Shown piece after piece: positions 21,411 through 33,893 of a stretch of DNA of 64,000 nt. A program made the position numbers and the translations under genes. The stretch comes from Letharia columbiana (taxonomy: Eukaryota; Ascomycota; Lecanoromycetes; Lecanorales; Parmeliaceae), in the NCBI RefSeq assembly GCF_014066305.1, contig NW_023501087.1:337001-401000 (forward strand), in the 5' to 3' direction. The notes under the pieces were generated by a model, which had not been told where the DNA came from, did not search any database, and saw nothing but the letters and a program-made list of their open reading frames with translations. Numbering within the stretch: position 1 is the first letter of the stretch; each line of letters opens with the position of its first letter.

Positions 21411-24096
21411 GATGGCCGTCGAGTTGGGGAGAGCGTCTCGTCAAATGAATGACTCGAGGCAGGATCAGACGGCGGTGCCTGCGGCGGGCAAATGAGTGAG
21501 CCGTGATGGCAGCACAAGAAAAGAGAGGCTCTGGGGCGTGACGGGCTTATATGAGAGGAGAAAAGAGGAGAGGAGAAGAGAAGGGAAGAGGTGGAGTAGG
21601 AAGGTAAGCACATACCTGATTTGTTATTGGACTAGCAATCAAGGCCAGCGCGCGGTGAGGGATTGAGTGGTTGTGCGTGGGTGCTTAGCTGGTCAAAAGC
21701 CGGGCGGTTACAGGAATGATTTTCGCGCCAAGACCCTTTTGCTTTTCTCAAACAAAAATAAAAAAAATATAATTTCTGTTACAACAGCGTTGTAAAAGGA
21801 TGCAAGCTGATGCAAGATTAGAAATCGAACTAGCTTCTCTTGGTTTAGTGAGCTGGGATCGCTTCTGGGGTTGATCCCGAAAAAGAGTGGAAGCCACGAG
21901 GGAACTAGGACGATTGAGGAATGACAGGGATGGGGAAAAAGCCGAGTGGGTGTTCGTGAAAGCTCGTTGGCTCTGGAAGCGCTGTGAATGAAGCGATTGA
22001 TTGGGCACAACACCTGAGTAGCCTGACGAATTGCTGTGATTCGTGCCCCGTCCGTGCAGCTGATTAAAGGGCGACTCCCGCCTAGAGTATGATTCCAACC
22101 ACGATGGACCTAGAGCACTGCCGTCAGAGTCACAGTGGTCACGGTGGTGCCAATAATAATGCTATTCTTACTTTACTGATCCTCATGAGAGATTGGACCC
22201 AACCTAGCAAGATTCCGTATCAACAAAAGGGCCCGAGAGAAACGCGAAGGAACAGTGTGTTCGCCAGATCAAGGGAGTGGGAGCGCTAAAGTTGTGATGG
22301 CTAAGGTACCCCCCAAGCAGCCTAGGGAATCCCAGCGAGCAGGTAGATTCTGTATGTCACTCTACCTTCCTGAACGGAGGGCCGTCTTTATATAATGGGA
22401 TCTGGCTTAGCCAGCCGCCCAAGGGGTCTCTATCCTGAGAGGCATGAAAGCGCGCGAGAAGTGCTACCAATATGGTATCAAGACTTTGCTTGACTCGCTA
22501 CGAATGGGCTTGCGTGCTTTCATCTGAGGCTCCAAGCTTGAGCGCCGAGCAGTCCGGCGTCAAAGGTCTGCGTAGAGTGACCTCAGGCGGCTCTGCGACA
22601 CAATTGCCGGTGTGAGGGGATCTGACTGGCTGAGAGCTTATTATATAATCGCACGACGACTGGTCAACTTGAGCCGCTTCACTACACATAACAATATTCC
22701 GCACGCGGGCGTCGATCTCATTTGACCGTTGCTCGAGTCTAAATAATGCTCTGATTATGTCTCAGCCAATGCTGTCTTGCTCAAGGACCCGACCGCCTGG
22801 TTCCGACATTCTCAGGGCAGGCTAGATTGACCTGTACCAACATGAGAGGCTCAGAGTCGTAGCTCTCCCGATTTAGTACCCCTGAAGCCGCTGACTGGGA
22901 TTCTCAAGCCACGTGTTTGTCAGAACTTTATGCACTCCGTCATCCTATGAATGCTTGTCGCCATGAAGGATTCACGGCCTAAAACGTCTCTTAGATTCCG
23001 TAGATGAATGGTGTGTAAGGCTTTATGAAAGGGTTGTGGGAGGAAACAGGTAGACGCAAGTAATAACAGAACAGAGCGCTTTGCCGAACACATCGGAAAT
23101 AGAAAAAATAATTGAACAATGTTATTCTTGTTCAGTCCATCAATGCTTGACGCCACAAACTTACCAGGCCTCTATTGAAGCATTGGAGGCAGCCCCTGCG
23201 TCGATTCAGAGTAGACACTGTATGAGAAGACCGAGGAAATCAATGCTGTTGACGCTGTCACTTAACGTAAGAGAAATCCATGGGAATTGAATCGAAGATG
23301 CCTATGCCTGGTCACAATGACTGGTCCCACGTAGTTGCTCGAACTGATGGTCCAAATTCCTTCAAAGGTCGTGTGGGAAGCATAGAGGAGCTGTGAGATG
23401 GCTGGTCGCTAGTGCGGTGTGTCGATGCTGTCTAGTAAGCGCGTGGTATCTGTCTTATGGTCATTGTTCGTCTCGAATTGGGAAGCACTTGGGATCGAAG
23501 ACGTGCGCAACTGCTTGCCACCAAGTCAATATCCGGTCTCATGATTTGGGTGAATGGCCCAGTTTACAGGGAATATTGCATTTATTATCAAGATGTTACT
23601 TCATGGATGCTGGAAAAGTGATGAGGATACCGAAAGGAGGAACAATAAAGCCTCTCCAAGCGCCTAGAGCCCAACTGGTCCGGGAGCCCTGGGACAAAAG
23701 CTTGGAGAGCATACCGGAATAAAAACCAGATTCCTGTACTTCAAAGAAACTATCCAGCGGCACTGCTTATGGAGACAAACCAAAGGTCCAAAGGCATTAT
23801 TATCCAAAGTGGCAAACAAACGCCTGGCTGAATCCCGTAATCCGTAGTGGCTTTGCTATTCTTGTGCGCGCGGTGCAAAAGAAGCAAAAAGATAAGAAAC
23901 GCTAGCAAGGCTGTACCCTTGCTGGCTCCGCACTTTCAATGGGGTGAAAGTCGTCCAAACACCGATCCTTGTTGTATTACCTGCCAAATGGGGGGCCGGT
24001 CTCTCCAATGTCCGTCACGCCCTAGGTCTTCTCGAGGCTGTATGGAGCCTTCGCCAACAACCTGTGGTCCTTCGGGATTTTCCTTGTAGGCTTTGG
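21411..24096. other. Long intergenic region
   Basis: About 2.7 kb without a gene I can support; all open frames are under ~120 codons and featureless. The first ~300 bases are probably the promoter of the gene at 20697-21410, which is transcribed to the left. Confidence 0.5.
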
Positions 24097-25371
24097 TCAC
24101 CTTGGGTATCTGGGCATGCTCTTTCGCTGCTGGACGAGGGCCTCTGTGTCCTTGTAGAGTCTGTCCAGATAGTCCATGGTAGTAGCATCCTTGAGCATTC
24201 TTCCCACTTGGATACCAGCGGAAATCAGTTGGAGTACATGACGATCATCCTTTAATGGTCTCGACTGAGGCTTGGTAGAGTGACGCATCTCCACGGAATT
24301 GTCCAGCAATGTTGTTAGCTCCTTGATCTGACCATCGTAGATTGCCTTTGAAGGTATACGACGCTTAGTAGCCAGCCTCTTCAGCAGATACACCCACTCG
24401 GTCCAAGCCCTATCAGTGGCAACTCGTACCATGGGCTTTCCAGCTTCCAGTGGTATCGGGAATTGGTACATGGCAATGAAATCAAAAGCGCATTGGGAAA
24501 GACGTCTGTTCACGCGAGACAGGATGTCGTTCTGTTCTTGAAGGTCTAGGCTGATTGGCTCGTAATCCAGGTCTCGTTCCCGAGCCTGTTGGACTTGAAT
24601 CTTGGGCAAATGCTGAACCTGGCCTTCAGCAAACTCATCTCGGCCTCCACGGAATCTCCTTGGCTGTCTCTCATATCCTTTGGGTTCGGGCAGTATGGCC
24701 GCTTCCCTTGAAGCAACTCGTTCATCCAGGTACTCAGCACGATCCTGTGGAATTGTATACTCCGTTTCCCATGGGTTATTGCCTGCCGAAGAGGGTGGTC
24801 TTTGGTTTAAATCCTGGCAACTCATGCGACGCGTTAACCCTGGAGGAGATCTCACTGCATTGAATCCCATCCCGGTCTCTGGGTGCGAATAGGGATGTTG
24901 AAATGAGGTCGGAATCCTTGAGAGTTGCGGCGCCGCCTGGCTCAAAGTCTCCAGCCGATCTGGAGGCTCATATGACCCAGGCCTTCTTGTGGGAGGAGGC
25001 ATAGCCAAAACGCGATTCCTGTCCATAATCTCATCTCGGTATGGCGGAATGATTTGTTGCAAAGGTCCAACAGCCCTGGGGTCAAGACTTGCACGCTCCT
25101 CAGAGAATCCGTAGAGTGAGCTTGGAGAGGCCGTGCTGTACGCATCCGTGTACACAGGGCGAGAGGCAAATGGCGCGATGCCATGGTCATCGGGATACGG
25201 TTTATGAGGACTACAAGACTGTTAGCTAACCCGATAACATCATTCCAATGACTTGACGGCCCTTCACCTTCGGGAAGAGGCTTCATGTGGGTGGCGGGAA
25301 GGAGCGAGGTCTTCCCTATCGTGTCCTGGTCTCGCCCATTGATCGGAGTGATAGCCTTCCCGGTGTGACAT
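24097..25371 (-). CDS. Conserved fungal protein of unknown function
   Basis: Exons 25268-25371 and 24097-25210 (57-nt intron with GTGAAG donor, GCTAAC branch-like site and TTGTAG acceptor) give 405 residues. The N-terminal half is Pro/Ser/Arg-rich and disordered. The C-terminal ~160 residues, from about DLDYEPISLDLQEQNDILSR, look like one helical conserved domain: NRRLSQCAFDFIAMYQFPIP, AWTEWVYLLKRLATKRRIP and RPLKDDRHVLQLISAG. I recall this C-terminal block as conserved in filamentous ascomycetes without an assigned role. The upstream exon is supported by frame continuity; an alternative is a GTG-started frame at 25155. Confidence 0.8.
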
Positions 25372-26866
25372 GTTGAGAGACTGAAGTATCAGTATAGAAC
25401 CCTTACTAGCATCGATAAGACAATAGAGTTGCAAATATACGGAGGCATGGCCAAGGGCGCAAGGAGACTTTCATCGAAGACATACTGTTTCTCGCAACGC
25501 TAGGACTCGAGTGGACGTCAACTAGAAGACTACAGCTGGGGAAGCATCATCCTTTCGGCGCGCCGGAGTCGCTCATGAGGACTGCAGATCTTGACGCCCG
25601 AAGGAGCAGATAGCAGGATTTGCTTCTGGGATAATTATCAAGGATTCCAGGGATCAACCGCAAAGATGCAGCCCTTGCTGACGACGATCTGTTGAGGCAG
25701 GGCTTCCGGTACGATGAGTTGGCGCCTAAGACGTCGTCCGGTGATGGCAGTCTACGGTCAAATGGCGGTATGCATCTTCGCGGTGTGGCCCAGTCGGCTG
25801 GCTGGACACTCAGAAAAAAGTTAAAGCGTAACGATGACGGGCATTTTCTCATCCAATACGGTGATCCACTCAATTGGGACTCCGACAGGGTGGCGAGAGT
25901 ACCGTGAAACAGGCACATAGCACGTTTGAGAGTCAGACCGCAAGGACTCTTACCTTGAGTGTGATGACAGAAGCATCGCTTTCCACGCTGTAAGGGCCGC
26001 AAGACAGAGCCGGGTAATAACGGCATGCGGAGATTGGGTATCCGTGAGGCGTGGATGATGGACGAATAGCGAGAGTTTGTGGCGACTAGAGATTTGGTGG
26101 ATTGAAGATACAAGCCCTCGATCCTCGTGATTGCGTACCAAACTTGTTTCCTTCCTCGTCAATCGACGAATACTTGTGGAGAACACCAAGACGCCACTCT
26201 GAGAAAGCATATGCATTGCGGGTTTGGACTGAGAAGGGATATTAGTGGATCATTCGCGTCGCCTTGATGGCGTGCGCGTTCGTTGTCAATGCAGAAATCA
26301 GTCCTGGATTTGGACACCGTAGGCACCAGCAGGCGGCATGTGCATCGATCTTGAGACGCCGAACCGCTTAAGCAGGAAGGCTCATGCATCCTGATCACTG
26401 GCTAGAACGCCTGTTGAGTTCTAAAGCATCGCTGGAGGAAGTCCACGGTGTAGGGTGGGAGGTGCGAACGGTCAGCGCCTTACGCCCAAAGAGAGCGAGA
26501 GATGGTGAGGCTGTCTGTGGTGATATCGTCTGTATGCCCAATGATCTGCAATTGAAATTTCCATCATGAGTCTAGAAGAGATCCTCGCCGTCGAGATTAG
26601 AAGCATTTAGAGGCTCTGGGTTGTGCCCTTGCATTGATGAAGCGTTGATGAAAGATTGTGCAGCAGTTGCTGCCCAAAAATTGCAGATCTTTGCTTTTCG
26701 CCCTAGACCAAAAACTACGAGGCACATATGACCTTTTCCCTTGGCACGAGCTAATCGATGCAATAATGTCAAAGGTGAGGCATATGTCCATAAATATATT
26801 CCAATATTTACTTTATAACATCAGCCACCAGTCAGCTCTTGATCCCGTGGTCTCATCCACACTAGT
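25372..26866. other. Intergenic region
   Basis: No supported gene. Opposing frames at 25547-26113 (-) and 25692-25907 (+) have no recognisable domain and start or end abruptly. Confidence 0.5.
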
Positions 26867-28498
26867 TCACCGCGTCAAAATGTCGTACCCACACTCTTCT
26901 CGCCCTCGTTCAAAGGCTACCGAGAAAAAACTCTGCATCGCCATGTAATGAAATAGTATGCCGCCTAATACTGCCAAATGCCATATGTTGTGACTACCTC
27001 CAACATAGTCAAACCAGCCGTGCAACCACCGCTCCGGCACCTGCCCATGCATCAGTCCAGCTATCATTCTGCCCTTTCGGAGTACTTACTTGACCTGCGT
27101 AAATGAGGGCACCGACAAAATACACGCCGATGGATTTTCCGATCGGCGCATAAAACGCCCACGCCCATCCTGGACTTCTAGTCCAGCTCAATTGAAAGAT
27201 CGGGGCAAAGCCAGTGGCCGCAAGGGAGACATAGAACAGGACCCGAAACCAATTCATATCTGCGCGGTTGAACGTCGGATGCCAAGGTAGAATGACACCC
27301 CCTACACCTAGAGTGGCGGTGGTGGTGATATAGATCCAGCGACTGACGGGTTCGCAATAGAAAGCAGTGTATTCGGTTGTCATGATGGAAGCAGCGATTA
27401 ACAGTGAAATGCCGGTGTAGTCGACGCAAGCAAAGCGTTCCATCAGGGTCTGCTCCGAAATACTGCTCATCGTGTGCCACATACACGAGCAGACCAGACA
27501 TTTGCAAGCGGCGAAAAAGAAGGCCGCAGCGAAGAAGACGTCGGTCTTGGAGGAATGCGAGAAATTGACAGAAGAAGGGTAGAAGTAGAACGCGATAGCC
27601 AGAACAATGATCAAGCCGATGGCATGAGACCAGATGTTCACCGTCTCGTTGGAGAAGTTGAAAGCCGACTTGATGCAGTCGATCTTGTTTTCGGAGAACC
27701 GGTAGCCCCGCGTGATGTGAGGATTGACTTGCCATGGGTACGGTAGGTCATCGTATGTGATGAGGCGGTGCTCTTTTGCCCTTTTGACGGCATGCTCAAC
27801 ATTCTCTTTCAGCGTCTCTCTTGCCCGGCGCGCCTTGTCCAACCCCTCATCTACCACTTCTCTTGCCTTCTCGAAGCCCTCTTCTGCCATGCGCCAGCCT
27901 CCGTCTATGATCTCTGAAAACCCCGTATCTTTGACAGCAAGAGCACGAGCCTCCAGATCTGAAAGAAATTTGTCCGTGAGTCGCATGCCAGCTTGTGCTT
28001 TTGCCTCCAGCGTCTCTCGGGTTGGCAAGGCATCGTTGTATCTGCTCTCCACGGTCTCCACGAGTATCCTTGCCCGTCGCCGTCCAGCGCCAATCAGCTC
28101 GCCTGAGACATGTGAACACGATTCTCGGATGGCATCCAAGGTGAAGTATGCGCCGTTGACTGTTGCATCGAGCTTCAAGTTGCCATAGTTCTCTATCCAA
28201 TCTAAGCGTCGTCCCAGGTCGGAAATGAACAGGTCGACCTGGTTAGATGATCAGCGTATGAAAGATGCTGCAATTGAGAAAGGTAGAGACAAACTTTCAT
28301 GAATATGACATCGGAGTCCAAGTCGTGAGAGTGCCTCCGCCATGGTTGGTGGGATGAGTGCCGCCGGGGTTGAGAGAGTGGCGACGCCGGTGGAGGTGTT
28401 GCCGTAGTGTGCGCGTCTGATGCTCCGTCATGAGACGAAAGTGTGAGCGAGGGGGTAGAATAGGGCATGACGAGCGATGTTGAAGAAAGAGAGGGCAT
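26867..28498 (-). CDS. IZH3: PAQR / hemolysin-III family membrane protein, Izh3-like
   Basis: Three exons, 28295-28498, 27090-28238 and 26867-27040, with 56-nt (GTTTGT...TAACCAG) and 49-nt (GTAAGT...GGGCAG) introns; 508 residues. The N-terminal ~70 residues are Ser/Pro/His-rich. They are followed by a helical region (residues ~90-200) and then the seven-helix PAQR domain, which opens at YDDLPYPWQVNPHITRGYR. Family motifs are present: ETVNIWSH, a first histidine in CMWHTMSS, and the C-terminal pair in GGSHNIWHLAVLGG. These His residues bind zinc in the adiponectin-receptor superfamily. The long N-terminal extension and the length resemble yeast Izh3, linked to zinc and sterol homeostasis. The last exon is essential because it carries the terminal HxxxH motif. 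Confidence 0.9.
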
Positions 28499-28915
28499 TT
28501 GGAGGGTGGATTGGATTGTTTTTGGGTTCAAGGACTTGTTTGGGGAGGCGGGCTGGGCGGGGCTTCTGGTTTGGTCAGCTGGTGGGGTGATGGGAAGAAT
28601 GCGATAAAGTCAATCGATACGAGTAGGTCAAGTATATAGAGTACTCGTAGACAAAGGTTTGAAGAGATGAAAAGACTAGAAATAGAAGTATGTATGTACA
28701 CGGAGAGTCGCACGTGGGGTTTGTAGCTGTTGTAGTAGGATGGAGGACTGCACTTTTTCATCATCAGATGCAGCTGGTGCAGGAGCGCAGGGGTCCAGCC
28801 ATTGCGCATTCCAAGTGGCAAAAATCCAAGCTAGCCTGCCAAGGAAATGCCAAGACATGCTGGGGAGAGTCTGGGAATTTGGTGAATCGATCAACAGCAA
28901 TCACAACTCTTCACC
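28499..28915. promoter_or_regulatory. Shared intergenic region between divergent IZH3-like and THOC5-like genes
   Basis: 417 bp separate two divergent start codons, so the stretch probably contains both promoters. No specific site is assigned. Confidence 0.5.
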
Positions 28916-29693
28916 ATGCCAGCATCCACGGCTGATACCAAGACTGGAGACATAGTGACTGACTCCTACCTCCAATCAGTCCTGGCCACATCTCTCCGCA
29001 CACGCGAGCAATGTATGCAACTCATCGACCTGGTCGGAGCCAACGCCATCGCCGCCTCGCAGGTACCCTCGGTTGAAGTCCAGCTCGACGTATCCAAGCA
29101 GCAACGCCTACTGTACTCCCACCTCGGCCAGTTGCGGGATTTGAACCGCAACGCAATTCTCAAAGTGAGGACTACAAAGCAGACAACGGCAGAGGCGCGG
29201 CAAGAAATCGACAGGCTACATCTGCAGCTACAGAATCTGTACTACGAAGAGAGGCACCTCCGAGGCGAGATTGCCGCGTGCGATTCGTACGAGTAGGTTT
29301 GAACTTGCGGATTTTTGCTGCAGATGAAGGCTAATTCCTTTCGCTTAGTCACAAGTACCAGCAGCTCCCCCTGATACCCGTTGGAGATTTCCTCGAAATG
29401 CACCCCGAGCACACAGAAGACGATGAAAGGACAATGATGTTTGCACGCATCAATCACGAGCTCTCGGAGCGTGAACTGTTGGAGCAGGAGCGGCAAGGCC
29501 TACTCAAGAAGAAGCAAGGCTTGATTGCGGACAACAAGAAGAGGAAGGATGACCTCGCGAGCTTAGACAAGGATTTGGAGACATTCATCGATGTGCGTGA
29601 TTTCCTTTTCTAGGCTACTTCACGCGAACGCGTGATGCTGACTCGTATTAGGCTGCCAAACCCATACAGAAGATCTTCGAGAAGCAATACTGA
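28916..29693 (+). CDS. THOC5: THO complex subunit, THOC5-like
   Basis: Exons 28916-29292, 29349-29592 and 29652-29693 (introns of 56 and 59 nt) give 220 residues. The protein is almost entirely helical and coiled-coil (LRDLNRNAIL, ARQEIDRLHLQLQNLYYEERHLRGEI, LLEQERQGLLKKKQGLI). Between the helices is the family-typical segment KYQQLPLIPVGDFLEMHPEH. The THO complex couples transcription elongation to mRNA packaging and nuclear export; fungal THOC5 homologues are shorter than the animal protein. The last exon encodes only 13 residues (AAKPIQKIFEKQY) before the stop. No oddities apart from short size, which is expected for fungi. Confidence 0.85.
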
Positions 29694-31522
29694 GCTTTCA
29701 CGAGCAACCGTTCCTATTTCCGAGGAGTGGCAGCTTTTCTTGGAGCCAAGTTGTGATTTTTTACCTGAGGGCAGGCATTCCAAAGGAGTGACACAGTTGG
29801 GGGAGCGTGAATTTGAGATACCCATTTCGCGATAGCAATCCATAGCGTGCACTCATAAACATCGACAGAGCTTCAATTCGTTTGCATGTGACTCATTTGG
29901 AGTGACAACTAGTTACTGATATCTTCCGTCGGCATCCGATAGTAATCCCCAACTTCCCCTACAAAATATCTTTTCCTCTTTCACATGTCCTCAGCAGCAT
30001 ACAAGATTCAACTACATTCAGCACACTAACCTGCAATTCACCGTTGTCTAGATAATCTCTCAAATACACACAGTATCGGTGAGGACTAATCCTTATCTGT
30101 AATGGAATTAGAGTCTAGTCAATTGAATTTTATACAACAAAGTAGTGGTGAAGTTCGATGGAAATCAACTCCTCTCTCAGGTGATGGCGTCTATTGGCGT
30201 TGTGCAAACTTCCACATCGTCCCCCAAACAGATATTGGGGTACATGGTATAACCACGCTGTTTTCTCATCCACTGTTTATACTTCGCTCGATATATGTTA
30301 CAACTCTTGCCACTCTAGAACCTGGCATGAGGGTTTGATCCAAGCCTAAACCCTAGGATTCTATAGCCCTGGTCTGCTCGAGCGTGGGTTTGCAGGCTCT
30401 ACTACCCCATGTCCCCAAATTTTACATGCTTCGCATGTACTGTCTTCCCAGGACCAAACTCATTGCCACTAGTTTTCAGGAACAAGGTAACGTTTTCGCA
30501 TTCCAAATACCCATCCGCGGGCAAGCTTCTCATTCGTGCAGTCGGCGACGTTTCCGTTCATTGCGTCAATTCTCTTTACAAATTCCTTTTCAACCAGTGG
30601 CGATTGACATAGTCGAAAATCAACGTACCAAGCCACAGAGCCCATCAGCATAAGAGAGCGTCGAGATACGTAGCCAGTCAACATGAACATGACGACCTTG
30701 AGAACCTGGTATAACTGAGCGTCATGCCGCTTGTCCCTAGTCCTGTCACACGAAGCATGCTTCACGTGGCCAGTAGTAACAAGGCTGTCATGGAGAGGAA
30801 ATGTTGGGTATCTCGTGAAGCTCTTGCTTGAGTTGCTTCCACCGGTTTTGGGGCTCTGCGAGATTTTACCTGAATTGATTGGCTCGATCGCCGCTGTTGG
30901 ATGCTGCGGCGGCTACTTTGAGTTTAGAATGAGGGTCGCCTCTCCTCCTGATACTAAGGAAAGGATTTTCGCATAATGAACAATCAAGAAGGTTATTGAG
31001 CTGAATTGCAGAGTTTTTGGTTTGCAAGAAATCAATGCCCATAAATTTGGGTACTTTGGGCCGTGCTCATCATGCTAATGGTCGCGACCATCTTAATCAG
31101 CTCAGCTCCAGCCCTGCATTGTTAGATCTCTCGCATCCCGTGGCGTTTGATCGGGAAAACATTTACCGTGAGTGCTGCGGCTGCTTCTCTTAGGATTGAA
31201 CTGCTTTGCTTCGGGATTGAAACAACGAGATTGACACTAATTCTGGGCGGGTCCTCTGGTTCTGCGTTCTCGAGGATTCTACTGCCAGTGCTTAGTTCCG
31301 CACTTTACCTTCTTCCATCATGATTGCACATCTTTTTGTCTTCCAGGGGCTGACGGCCGCAGAATAAATCGCCCTAAAAGGTGCGACGTATCGGGAGCTC
31401 ATGATTGAATTGGATTCCAGGTATCATCAGCAGTGTGCTAGCTTCCCAACGGCCCCGGACGACTTCAAGCGCTGGGCATAGTCCTTTTTCATTTTAGCGA
31501 GATTCAAATGGACATCTTGGGG
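29694..31522. other. Long intergenic region
   Basis: About 1.8 kb without a supported gene; frames are short and featureless. Confidence 0.5.
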
Positions 31523-32615
31523 TTAAATATTTTTTCGGAGGCTTACTACGCAGCTAATGCGGATACCCTCTTCGATGCCGACTCGAGGCTTGTACCCGAG
31601 TAACTTGCGCGCCATTCCTCCACTACAATACCTCGTACCACATGCATCAAGGACGCTTCCGCGGCTCAACGTCGTTGGGGTACCAGTAACACAGGTTACC
31701 AACTCCGCAATGTACCCAACCAAAGACGCAAGAGACACGGGTATGTGCACCTCATATGATGGATAATGACCAAAGTTTTTCCATACTTCCAAGCAAAAAT
31801 CTCGAAATGGAATGGGTTCCTCGTTAGAGATAAAGATTGCCTCTCCAGCGGCAGTTCTTGTCGACAGCAGATTCTCCACCGCCAGTACGTGAGCATCTGC
31901 AACATTGCCCACGTAAGTCACATCCCATAAGTTCTCCCCATCACCCACCACGAATGGAGTTTCTCCTTTGGCGATGCAGGCGTGAACCGATGGAATCAGC
32001 TGGTAATCCCCAGGCCCAAAGAGTACAGAAGGTCTCAGAGCACAAGTCGCAAGCTTTTCATCGCATGCAGCGAGCACTAATGCCTCTGCGGCAGTCTTCC
32101 AAGAGAGTCAGTTGATGGGTGATTCATCGCTGTAAAGAACAGCGACTCGCCTTGGACTCTCCATATATCAATGAACGACTTGATGTTGGCCACCGTTCAT
32201 CTATATTCCGATACTGGTGTCTCATGTCGTCTGTGATGGCAGTGCAGGACCCAGTCCAGACGAAAGCTTTGACACCAGAGCTCTTGGCTGCCGTAAGCAT
32301 ATTGCGAGTCCCATTGACATTAACATTGAATACATGGTCTCGTTGTTCCCTTCCATACCGAAAAGCAAGCTCTGGAACCAATCCGGCCGAATGTATAATG
32401 ACGTCTGGCTTGATGCCATCTACAATAGTATTGACCAAGACAGCATCAGTGATGTTGCCACACTTGTATGTGATGCTTTTCTTTGGCACGTTTGGAGGGT
32501 TCAGATCCAGGACAGTGACTACCCATTCTGGATGTTGTTCTTGTACGGCATCGACAATGGCAGAACCTAGGAAGCCAGTACCACCAGTAACAAGCACAGA
32601 AGTCGCCATGATCAT
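31523..32615 (-). CDS. NAD(P)-dependent 3-beta-hydroxysteroid dehydrogenase-type reductase
   Basis: Exons 32151-32615 and 31523-32095 give 345 residues. The N-terminus has the Rossmann nucleotide-binding motif G11-x2-G14-x2-G17 (VTGGTGFLG). The catalytic YxxxK is Y151-GES-K155. The 55-nt intron directly follows this lysine and reads GCGAGT...TTGGAAG, a GC-AG intron in a good donor context (AAG/GCGAGT) with a CAACTGAC branch-like site. The remainder (LRPSVLFGPGD, NLWDVTYVGNVADAHVLA, FISNEEPIPFRDF) matches extended short-chain reductases of the 3-beta-HSD / sterol C-3 dehydrogenase (Erg26-like) family. The substrate is not certain; it could be a sterol or a secondary metabolite. ATGs at 32615 and 32609 are both possible starts. 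Confidence 0.88.
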
Positions 32616-33893
32616 TTCATACTACTAGACGACTCGGCGTATATAGCAGATTCCTCGTGGCGGAAGATGACTAAATTTCAGCAGGCCGTTATGCCGGACG
32701 CGATATGAGCATAAGATCTTCCAAGAATCTGATGATAATGAATTCCTGACATCATCAAGAGATTGGTAATGGTCAGCCGCGCGCTTTACAGGGAGGACTT
32801 CCGGAGTCTGCTCTGGGCCAGGAGTGATGACTGATGACTGTTGCCGTCTTCCACAAAAGAAATGCCCTCGGTCCCGACGGGTTTAAAGGATCGTCGGCCG
32901 ATACCTACTTGTGGTATTGGACGCGGGAGATCTACGGTCACCAGGGGTGCAAAAGTGACGAGGCCAACTAGGCCGGATTTGGACGTAACCACATAACAAC
33001 CCCTGGGAGGAGATTTCTCTAGAAGAAATCCAGAAACGGATCGATGAGACGCCGAAACGCTGTTCATGGCTTGTAAATAACAGTGGCAAGGGTATTAAAT
33101 CAGCTACGTGGTGATCTGGTAGTGGTAGAATAGCAGAAATGTAGCCAGTTTGGTCTGGAGAAGCTATGTCCAAATCCGGTCTAGTTGGCCTCGTACTTTT
33201 GCACCCCCTGTGTGCGGTAGTGAAAAGGCAGTCTCGGCGATTTCGGATTACGACCATGCTCGCCTTTGAATGGAAAGGAACAATGGAATTAAAATTTCAC
33301 TCGAGCTTTGAACCAAAGGTATTTTCAAGTCTACTTACTAACGCATATTCCTGTCCCAGTTTTTCTCATGCTCATATGCGACGTGTGGTTTCCTGCGCAG
33401 GAACGTTCCATGTGGCGAAGCACAAGTTGCGACATGCTCGCAGTTGGAGTCCTCCGCTGGGGATATGAGTTGTTGACAGGGTCTGACATCGATCAAGAGC
33501 AAGCTTGGCATTTACAACGGTCGATGCGCAAATTCTTGATGCGCTTTCTGCTTCCGAGCGAGTGTTTTGTATCGTCGGCTCCATGTCGCAACGATATACG
33601 CGCACAACACGCCTTTGTACGCATACACGATCAAACATAGCATTTTCTTGTTTTCCTATTGCTCTACCACATACAGCTATGCGAAGACTGGTGTCTTCGG
33701 TTCGAAGAAAGAATAATGGTGCGCATCCTCTCTTAGCAAAATGGCTTTTGTCGACGTCGCTTCTGCATTGAGCCACTTGCGATCTGAAAATCCGACAATT
33801 CTTATGTAATGCCATTGGGCAGTCTATGGCTCCGTTCCATTCTTTCAAAAACCCCTCTCAGCATTTCGAATTGCGCAATTGTGCTCCCTCCAC
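32616..33893. other. Intergenic region
   Basis: About 1.3 kb with no supported gene; overlapping weak frames on both strands at 33165-33848 have no recognisable features. Confidence 0.5.

Noticed and set aside
25547..26113. 188-codon frame on the minus strand
   Set aside because: No recognisable domain, opposing frame on the other strand, within chance length.
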